Shown here piece by piece: positions 1 to 5,073 of a stretch of DNA of 6,673 bases. Below the pieces are notes generated by a model, which ran no database searches, was not told the origin of the DNA, and saw only the letters and a list, made by a program, of their open reading frames with translations. The position numbers were made by a program, and so were the translations under genes. The stretch's first letter is position 1, and every line of letters begins with the position of its first letter. The stretch spans positions 1 to 6,673 of the forward strand of contig JAAYMP010000049.1 of assembly GCA_012521315.1 (NCBI GenBank). Reading direction: 5' to 3'. Origin of the DNA: Bacillota bacterium (GTDB lineage: Bacteria; Bacillota; UBA4882; UBA10575).

Positions 1-2
1 CC

Positions 3-386
3 GTGGAGAGAAACCTCTCCGTTAAGTCCCAAAAAACTTTGGGAAGAATAGACGTCGCCCCGGAAGCCATTGCCATGGTAGCCGGGATTGCCGCCTTGGA
101 ATGTTTTGGGGTCGTAGGCATGTCCTCCCGGAGTTTTCAGGACGGTATCGCCGAATTACTACTGGGTAAGGAGAATTTGACCAAAGGGATTGAAGTGCGG
201 CTCGAAGATAACCGGGTAATTGTCGATCTGTACGTGATCGTGGAATATGGGACCAAAATCAATGAAGTTGCCCATAATGTGATCGAAAATGTGAAATACG
301 CGGTTGAAAACCAACTTGGAGTAGTGGCCACCAAAATTAACGTGATTGTGACCGGTGTCCGCACGGGAAGTAACGGCAACTTGTAG
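3..386 (+). CDS. yloU: Asp23/Gls24 family envelope stress protein (YloU type)
   Basis: This 127-residue protein belongs to the Asp23/Gls24 (DUF322) family. These are small soluble proteins of Gram-positive bacteria linked to the cell envelope; their molecular activity is not firmly known. The family signature is visible: an N-terminal GRIDVAPEAIAMVAGIAALE stretch (about residues 14-33), then GVVGMSS, then a central beta-rich part (GIEVRLEDNRVIVDLYVIVEYG) and a C-terminal amphipathic helix followed by the VNVIVTGVR-like end (here INVIVTGVR). There is no signal peptide or membrane segment. The GTG start at base 3 fits the usual family N-terminus, but only two bases precede it, so neither its ribosome binding site nor a longer N-terminus can be checked. 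It lies 13 bases before fakA, the standard neighbour pair (yloU-yloV in Bacillus), which suggests co-transcription. The family call is strong; the exact start is less certain. Confidence 0.9.
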   Translation: MERNLSVKSQKTLGRIDVAPEAIAMVAGIAALECFGVVGMSSRSFQDGIAELLLGKENLTKGIEVRLEDNRVIVDLYVIVEYGTKINEVAHNVIENVKYAVENQLGVVATKINVIVTGVRTGSNGNL

Positions 387-392
387 GGAGGG
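386..392 (+). promoter_or_regulatory. Ribosome binding site that decides the fakA start
   Basis: GGGAGGG begins at the last base of the yloU stop codon and sits 7 bases before TTG 400. It selects this TTG over the GTG at 355, which lies inside yloU. Confidence 0.75.
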
Positions 393-399
393 TCAAGGA

Positions 400-2025
400 T
401 TGAACCTTGATTTAATCGATGGACCAAAATTGAAACAGATACTCGCTGCTGGTGTAGATAATTTGGTGGGGCATAAGGAGGAAGTGGATGCCCTCAACGT
501 TTTTCCGGTTCCGGATGGCGATACGGGCACGAATATGTCCCTCACCTTCCAGGCGGCTTTCCGGGAAGCGGAAAAAGCCGCCGATAACGTGACCGATATC
601 CTGGAACGGGCGGCCCAGGGCGCCTTGATGGGCGCCCGTGGTAACTCGGGGGTTATTGTTTCCCAGTTCTTCCGCGGTTTTGCCCGTGCGGTCGGTAAAG
701 TAGACAAGCTGGGGATCCCGGAAATGGTCCGGGGCATGGTCGGGGCTGCCAACACGGCCTACCAGGCGGTGCGGAAACCGGTGGAGGGGACCATTCTTAC
801 GGTGATCAGGGAAGCAGGCGAAAAAGCCCAAAAACTCCAGGGGAAAGAGAAGGACCTGCTCCGGTTTTTGGAGCAAGTCTTTAAACATGCGGAAGAAGTG
901 CTGGCCAAAACGCCGGAGATGTTGCCCACGTTGAAACAGGCTGGAGTGGTCGATGCGGGCGGGAAAGGTCTGCTCTTCTTTTTTCAAGGCGTGCTTGCCG
1001 GCTTAAAAGGGGAGGCCATTGTGGTCGAAAAGGCCGCCCCGGACGAGAAGAAAGAGCTTTTTGCCCGGGTGGAGGACGATTTGGATCCGGAAAACATTAC
1101 CTTCCAGTACTGCACGGAGTTTATCGTCCGCGGGGATAATATGGATTTGGAGACCATCCGGGAGGACCTTGATCCCCATGGCGATTGCCTCCTGGTGGTG
1201 GGGGACGAGAAAACGGCCAAGATCCATATCCATACCAACAACCCGGGTTTGATCCTGGACTACGCCGTGCGTCTGGGGTCATTGTCCGAGATTGACATCA
1301 ACAATATGGTAGAACAGAGCCAACAACGCCTGGAACAACTCCGCCGGGAGCAGCCGCCCCAGGCGAATAAGGAGATCGGATTGGTGGCCGTTGCCTCCGG
1401 CGATGGTCTCCAGAACATCTTCCGCAGCCTTGGGGTGGACGAGGTCATCTCCGGCGGGCAAACGATGAACCCCAGCACGGAAGATCTATACAAAGCGGTG
1501 ATGAAGGTACCGGCGAAACAGGTGATCATTCTGCCGAACAACAGCAATATTGTCATGACCGCCGGGCAAGTCAGCGAACTTACCGATATTCCCCTGGCGG
1601 TGGTCCCTTCAAAATTTATTCCGCAGGGGATTGCGGCCTTGATGGCCTTCGCGCCGGAGGAAAGCCTGGTCCACAATCAGGAGGCCATGACCAGGGCATT
1701 GAGTACGGTGGTTACCGGTGAGGTGACCTTTGCGGTACGGGCCTCTTCCATCAACGGCCTGGAGATTCAGGAAGGGGATATCATCGGCTTAAAAGACGGC
1801 GATATCACCTGTAAAGGGAAGGATGCCTCGGCGGTTCTCCTTGATTTGCTTGCCCACTGTGTTGAGGAGGATGACTCATTTATTACTATTTATTATGGTC
1901 ATGATATCAACGAGAAGGAAGCCGAAAGCGTCCTGGAGAAAGTGCAGGCGCTTTATCCCGATGCGGAAGTGGAATTATATTTTGGCGGACAGCCTTTGTA
2001 CTACTATTTATTCTCTGTCGAGTAA
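400..2025 (+). CDS. fakA: Fatty acid kinase catalytic subunit FakA (DAK2/DhaL domain protein, YloV)
   Basis: FakA phosphorylates fatty acids carried by FakB proteins, feeding exogenous or recycled acyl chains into phospholipid synthesis in the cytoplasm. The 541-residue length is usual. The N-terminal DhaL kinase domain (about residues 8-200) carries NVFPVPDGDTGTNM, with Asp39 and Asp41 as the expected Mg-ATP ligands, then GARGNSGVIVSQ and DAGGKGLL. The middle domain (about 200-330) has Cys238 in YCTEF and His276/His278 in HIHTN, matching the Cys-His-His metal site described for FakA. The C-terminal domain (about 340-541) is the DegV-like part and ends in the typical GGQPLYYYLFSVE. I chose TTG at 400 because GGGAGGG at 386-392 sits 7 bases upstream. 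The frame is open to a GTG at 355, but that would overlap yloU and has no such site. It follows yloU by 13 bases. The call is firm; fatty-acid kinase activity needs a FakB partner, which is not in this window. Confidence 0.93.
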   Translation: MNLDLIDGPKLKQILAAGVDNLVGHKEEVDALNVFPVPDGDTGTNMSLTFQAAFREAEKAADNVTDILERAAQGALMGARGNSGVIVSQFFRGFARAVGKVDKLGIPEMVRGMVGAANTAYQAVRKPVEGTILTVIREAGEKAQKLQGKEKDLLRFLEQVFKHAEEVLAKTPEMLPTLKQAGVVDAGGKGLLFFFQGVLAGLKGEAIVVEKAAPDEKKELFARVEDDLDPENITFQYCTEFIVRGDNMDLETIREDLDPHGDCLLVVGDEKTAKIHIHTNNPGLILDYAVRLGSLSEIDINNMVEQSQQRLEQLRREQPPQANKEIGLVAVASGDGLQNIFRSLGVDEVISGGQTMNPSTEDLYKAVMKVPAKQVIILPNNSNIVMTAGQVSELTDIPLAVVPSKFIPQGIAALMAFAPEESLVHNQEAMTRALSTVVTGEVTFAVRASSINGLEIQEGDIIGLKDGDITCKGKDASAVLLDLLAHCVEEDDSFITIYYGHDINEKEAESVLEKVQALYPDAEVELYFGGQPLYYYLFSVE

Positions 2026-2163
2026 TGGTTATACTCTATCGAGGAACGCCGTATTGAGCCGACGTTGAATGACCTGGACGGCGCTGGTTAAGGCGGGCAA
2101 AGCTAAACATTCAACCTTCCGCGTCCAGGCGGCGAGTTTCAGTAAAGAGAAGTTGGTTTTGCG
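2026..2163 (+). other. 138-base intergenic gap between fakA and rsmD
   Basis: This is the only non-coding stretch over 20 bases. No frame through it resembles RecG or another known protein. There is no GC hairpin followed by a T-run, so no intrinsic terminator is seen. A TATACT hexamer at 2030-2035 resembles a -10 box, but the sequence 17 bases upstream (TTTATT) matches the -35 consensus at only three positions, so a promoter is weakly supported. A purine-rich AAAGAGAAG at 2144-2152 is the only candidate ribosome binding site for rsmD and is weak. The gap also holds interleaved inverted repeats, listed separately. Confidence 0.7.
2064..2129 (+). repeat. Two interleaved 8-base inverted repeats (possible RNA pseudoknot)
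   Basis: GTTGAATG (2064-2071) is the exact reverse complement of CATTCAAC (2108-2115). CCTGGACG (2073-2080) is the exact reverse complement of CGTCCAGG (2122-2129). The arms occur in the order A, B, A', B', so in RNA the two stems cannot nest. They would form either an H-type pseudoknot (linkers of 1, 27 and 6 bases) or two mutually exclusive long-loop hairpins. They lie upstream of rsmD. The repeats are exact; any RNA fold or function is inference, and chance is a real alternative in a gap of this size. Confidence 0.4.
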
Positions 2164-2742
2164 ATGCGGATTACAGGCGGAAAATATGGCGGACTGAAAC
2201 TGCTGGGTCCAACCCATGAAGGACTAAGGCCGACCACTGATATGTTGAGGGAGGCGCTCTTTAATATTTTGGGCGCCACCTTTCATAACGGACGGGTTTT
2301 GGATCTTTTTGCCGGCGCCGGGACATTGGGAATTGAAGCCTTAAGCCGGGGAGCGCGGGCGGTTACCTTTGTGGAAAAAGATCCGAAGGGGTTACGCCTC
2401 CTCAAAGAGAACCTTCGACGGCTGCCCGATACCAACACCACAGAGGTCAGAGTCTATCCCGTTGATGCCCTGCGGATCTTACCGAAGCTCAGCCGGGACG
2501 AGGCCCCTTATGACCTTATTTTCATTGATCCCCCTTTTCACGCCGACTTGTGGTTGCGCGTATTGGAGCTCATCGCCCGGTTGTCCGTCCTGGCGGCAAC
2601 TGGACAGATTGTGGTGGAGATCCCGCGGCGGAGTCTTCTTCCCGAACGGATCGAGTGCCTAAAACGGGTAGACAAAAGGGTCTATGGCGAGGTGTCCTTG
2701 GAATTTTGGGAGTATGTAAATGATGGAGTTGATGCGGAATGA
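2164..2742 (+). CDS. rsmD: 16S rRNA (guanine(966)-N(2))-methyltransferase RsmD
   Basis: RsmD uses S-adenosylmethionine to methylate the N2 of G966 (E. coli numbering) in 16S rRNA during small-subunit assembly. The 192-residue protein starts MRITGGKYGG, the typical RsmD opening. It then has RPTTDMLREALFNIL and the SAM-binding motif I, DLFAGAGTLGIEALSRGA (from Asp47), with an acidic FVEKD segment after it. The catalytic motif IV is DPPF at residues 122-125, the normal form for N2-guanine methyltransferases of this family. The start at ATG 2164 is set by that N-terminus; its ribosome binding site is weak (AAAGAGAAG, about 11 bases away). Its stop overlaps the coaD start as ATGA, implying translational coupling. 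An rsmD-coaD pair is common in Firmicutes. Confidence 0.95.
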   Translation: MRITGGKYGGLKLLGPTHEGLRPTTDMLREALFNILGATFHNGRVLDLFAGAGTLGIEALSRGARAVTFVEKDPKGLRLLKENLRRLPDTNTTEVRVYPVDALRILPKLSRDEAPYDLIFIDPPFHADLWLRVLELIARLSVLAATGQIVVEIPRRSLLPERIECLKRVDKRVYGEVSLEFWEYVNDGVDAE

Positions 2743-3239
2743 CGAGGGCTGTCTGCCCGGGGAGTTTTGACCCGGTCACCAATGGTCATCTTGATATTAT
2801 CACCAGAGCGGCCGGGATCTTCGACGATGTGATCGTCGCGGTCGGAAACAATCCGCATAAGAAAACCCTCTTTACCATAGAAGAGCGGGTCGCGTTGCTC
2901 AAGCAAGTCATCGCCGAGAACGGCCTCAAAAATGTGCGGGTTGACCACTTCAACGGCTTGCTGGTTGATTACGCGCGGGCCCAAAAAGCGCGGGTGATCG
3001 TGAAAGGGCTGCGGGCGCTTGCCGATTTCGAATATGAGTTTCAGATGGCGCTGACCAATAAAAAATTGGCGCCGGAGCTTGAAATGATGTTTATGATGAC
3101 GGAAAACAAATATTCCTTCCTTAGCTCCAGCTTGGTGAAGGAGATTGTTTTCTTCGGCGGGAATCCGGAAGGTTTGATTCCCCCGGCGGTCCTCGCCCCT
3201 TTACAGGAGAAAATGGCTAAAGTGAGGGAGAAGAATTGA
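2739..3239 (+). CDS. coaD: Phosphopantetheine adenylyltransferase CoaD
   Basis: CoaD transfers AMP from ATP to 4'-phosphopantetheine, giving dephospho-CoA, the penultimate step of coenzyme A synthesis. The 166-residue protein is near the family's usual 160. The nucleotidyltransferase signature is intact: CPGSFDPVTNGHLDII, with the T/HxGH motif as TNGH at residues 14-17. NPHKKTLFTIEERVALL, VIVKGLRALADFEYE and the ENKYSFLSSSLVKEI segment, which holds the SSS phosphate-binding motif, follow. ATG at 2739 overlaps the rsmD TGA (ATGA), with GGAG at 2725-2728 as a modest ribosome binding site about 10 bases upstream. The stop overlaps the next gene's TTG start. No anomaly seen. Confidence 0.97.
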   Translation: MTRAVCPGSFDPVTNGHLDIITRAAGIFDDVIVAVGNNPHKKTLFTIEERVALLKQVIAENGLKNVRVDHFNGLLVDYARAQKARVIVKGLRALADFEYEFQMALTNKKLAPELEMMFMMTENKYSFLSSSLVKEIVFFGGNPEGLIPPAVLAPLQEKMAKVREKN

Positions 3240-3718
3240 GCAGTAACCATTTGTTCTCCCTCCTGGGGCGTTTGGAGGAACTGATCACGAAAAGCCCCCG
3301 TTTGGCCGGGCGCGCTTTTTTGCCGCTCGATGAAGCGCTGGAGATCTTGAGAAAGATCCGGATGACCATCCCTGAAGAGGTGAAGGCGGCCCAGGAGTTG
3401 GTGAAGCAGAAGGAGGCTATTCTCCGGAAAGCGCAGGAAGAGGCGGAACATCTCCTGACCCGTTCGCGTAAGGAGGCGGAGCGGCTGCTCGCGGAACACC
3501 AGCTGATCAAGCTGGCCCAGGAAGAGAGTAATGAGATTAAGGAGAAAGCTTTGCAAGTGGCCCAGCAAATGGAGGAGGAAGCCAACCGCTATGTCTTTGA
3601 GATTCTGGGGCGGTTGGAAGAGAACCTCTTGGAAGCATTAAAGGTGGTCCACCGGTCAAAGGAAAAATACAGGGCGGCCGGGGAAGAAAACGGCGCCGCG
3701 GAGGACAACAGCGATTAA
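3236..3718 (+). CDS. Coiled-coil protein of unknown function, coaD-linked
   Basis: I do not recognise a defined function. This 160-residue protein has no signal peptide or membrane segment. After a short N-terminal part (residues 1-35, with LLGRLEELITKSPR and FLPLDEALEILRKIR) it becomes almost wholly helical. From about residue 45 to 140 it is rich in Glu, Lys, Gln, Ala and Leu in heptad-like spacing, as in AQEEAEHLL and RKEAERLLAEH. The tail is acidic and disordered-looking. Such genes next to coaD in Clostridia are often labelled 'ATPase' or likened to V-ATPase subunit H/G or DivIVA/SepIVA-type proteins. Those labels probably reflect coiled-coil similarity; no nucleotide-binding motif is present here. 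The TTG start at 3236 overlaps the coaD TGA (TTGA), with GAGGGAG at 3224-3230, 5 bases upstream. A structural role at the envelope or division site is only a guess. Confidence 0.85.
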   Translation: MSSNHLFSLLGRLEELITKSPRLAGRAFLPLDEALEILRKIRMTIPEEVKAAQELVKQKEAILRKAQEEAEHLLTRSRKEAERLLAEHQLIKLAQEESNEIKEKALQVAQQMEEEANRYVFEILGRLEENLLEALKVVHRSKEKYRAAGEENGAAEDNSD

Positions 3719-3733
3719 AAGTTCGGTGAGGAA

Positions 3734-4447
3734 ATGGAGGAGCATCGATCGAAAGTGAGTGGACAAATAACGATTGCCATCGACGGCCCGGCCGGGTCGG
3801 GGAAGAGTACCGTGGCCAAACGGGTCGCGGACTCCCTTGGTATTCTGTACCTCGACACGGGCGCGATGTACCGCGCCGTTACCTTGAAAGCGCTCCGGGC
3901 CGGTCTCGCCCTGGACGACGAGGCGGCGTTGGCAAAGCTTGCCGCGTCCACGGTTTTGGAGTTTAAACAGACCGCCGACGGCGTATACCACCTCTTTATG
4001 GACGGCGAAGATGTCAGTGCCCAGATCCGGACGGCGCCGGTGACGAAGGCGGTCTCGCCGGTTTCGGCGGTGGCGGGCGTGCGCCAGGTCTTGGTTAAAC
4101 AGCAACAACGGATTGGCCGCCAGGGGGGAGTGGTGATGGACGGCCGTGACATCGGGACAGTGGTTCTCCCCCACGCCGATCTGAAGATTTTTCTAACCGC
4201 CTCCATAAGTGAACGCGCCCGCCGGCGGTGGTTGGAGCTGCAGGCAAAGGGAGACACGATATCCATCGAAGAGGTTAAAGAGGATCTAAAACGGCGCGAT
4301 GCTTACGATTCCGGGCGCGCCGTGGCGCCGCTCCGGCCAGCCCCGGACAGCGTAATCCTGGACACGACGGCGCTTTCCATTGAAGAAGTGGTCGCCAGGA
4401 TCCTGGCGTTGGCTTCATCTTCTTTCTGTGCGATGCAGGAGGGTTGA
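3734..4447 (+). CDS. cmk: Cytidylate kinase Cmk
   Basis: Cmk phosphorylates CMP and dCMP with ATP, recycling cytidine nucleotides released by RNA turnover and phospholipid synthesis. The protein is 237 residues from ATG 3734. Walker A is GPAGSGKST (residues 18-26). DTGAMYRA binds the nucleotide monophosphate. VMDGRDIGTVVLPHADLKIFL and the lid-region ERARRRW are present. The typical C-terminal block RRDAYDSGRAVAPL...DTTALSIEEVV is complete. The start is uncertain. ATG 3734 has GAGG only 2 bases upstream, too close to be ideal. GTG 3755, seven codons in, has GGAGGAG at 3736-3742 but 12 bases away, rather far. Either gives a complete enzyme. It follows the coiled-coil gene by 15 bases and overlaps or abuts plsC. 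cmk-plsC-ispH-rpsA is a familiar clostridial gene order. Confidence 0.95.
   Translation: MEEHRSKVSGQITIAIDGPAGSGKSTVAKRVADSLGILYLDTGAMYRAVTLKALRAGLALDDEAALAKLAASTVLEFKQTADGVYHLFMDGEDVSAQIRTAPVTKAVSPVSAVAGVRQVLVKQQQRIGRQGGVVMDGRDIGTVVLPHADLKIFLTASISERARRRWLELQAKGDTISIEEVKEDLKRRDAYDSGRAVAPLRPAPDSVILDTTALSIEEVVARILALASSSFCAMQEG
4437..4443 (+). promoter_or_regulatory. Ribosome binding site that decides the plsC start
   Basis: AGGAGGG lies inside the last codons of cmk. It directly abuts TTG 4444 (zero spacing) and sits 9 bases before TTG 4453. Normal spacing therefore favours 4453 as the plsC start. No other strong site is near. Confidence 0.7.
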
Positions 4448-4452
4448 CCAGT

Positions 4453-5073
4453 TTGTTGTACCGAGTTTGTCGAGCGCTGCTCACCGGTTTTCTCCGCCTT
4501 TGCTACCGGTTTCAGGTTTTTGGGGCGGAACACCTGCCGGAGACGGGTCCGGTGATTGTCGTCTGTAACCACGCCAATTTTATCGATCCGATCGTGGTTG
4601 GTTGTAGCCTGCAAAAGCGGCAGGTTTGTTTTATGGCCAAAGAGGAGCTTTTCCGGATTCCCTTGCTCGGCGGCTTAATCCGGCGCTTTGGGGCGTTCCC
4701 CGTCAAGCGGGGGACAGGCGACCGGGGCGCTTTCCGGGCCGCCCGGTCGGTTCTGGCGGCCGGCAAAGTGGTGGGGATGTTCCCCGAGGGGAAGCGGTAC
4801 CGGGACGGTAAAATCCACCCCTTGAAGCCAGGCGCGGCCATGCTGGCGGTCGAAAGCGGGGCGCAGGTCCTTCCGATGGTGGTCACCGGAACCCACCACT
4901 TGAAACTCTTCCGTTTCCCCCGGATCAAAGCTTTTGTCGGTCCGGCGCTCAAATTGGAAGCCACCGGCGACAAAAAAGAGACGGTCCGGCAAGGAACCGA
5001 GCAAATTTTCACGAGTTTGCTTGAATTATGGGAAAAGGCGGAAGCGGCGGTGGCAGAATGGGCAAAATTATAA
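4453..5073 (+). CDS. plsC: 1-acyl-sn-glycerol-3-phosphate acyltransferase PlsC
   Basis: PlsC acylates lysophosphatidic acid at the 2-position to make phosphatidic acid at the cytoplasmic membrane face. From TTG 4453 it is 206 residues. Acyltransferase motif I is NHANFID, with the HX4D pair at His40 and Asp45. Motif II is the GAFPVKRG region and motif III is FPEG at 110-113. The N-terminal VCRALLTGFLRLCYRF is hydrophobic/basic, which fits membrane association. Start choice: the frame also opens at TTG 4444, giving a neat TTGA overlap with cmk. However, the strong AGGAGGG at 4437-4443 would then touch the start codon, whereas TTG 4453 is 9 bases away and so preferred; TTG 4456 is possible. The 3' end overlaps ispH by 16 bases. 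Confidence 0.93.
   Translation: MLYRVCRALLTGFLRLCYRFQVFGAEHLPETGPVIVVCNHANFIDPIVVGCSLQKRQVCFMAKEELFRIPLLGGLIRRFGAFPVKRGTGDRGAFRAARSVLAAGKVVGMFPEGKRYRDGKIHPLKPGAAMLAVESGAQVLPMVVTGTHHLKLFRFPRIKAFVGPALKLEATGDKKETVRQGTEQIFTSLLELWEKAEAAVAEWAKL

Noticed and set aside
412..987. A 191-residue minus-strand open frame opposite fakA
   Set aside because: It is antisense to well-conserved FakA coding sequence and shows no recognisable domain; it is a by-product of GC-rich codon use.
2030..2035. TATACT as a -10 box for an rsmD promoter
   Set aside because: The -35 region 17 bases upstream is poor (TTTATT) and the TG of an extended -10 is misplaced by one base, so it is mentioned only as weak.
2119..2132. 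CCGC/GCGG hairpin as a terminator after fakA
   Set aside because: The stem is only 4 bases and no T-run follows.
2069..2197. A 42-residue + strand frame with ATG start in the gap, running into rsmD
   Set aside because: No ribosome binding site lies before it, it overlaps the start of rsmD by 34 bases, and its composition looks unselected.
3041..3568. A 175-residue minus-strand open frame opposite coaD and the coiled-coil gene
   Set aside because: It spans two real genes on the other strand; its leucine/glutamine-rich text is the mirror of coiled-coil codons.
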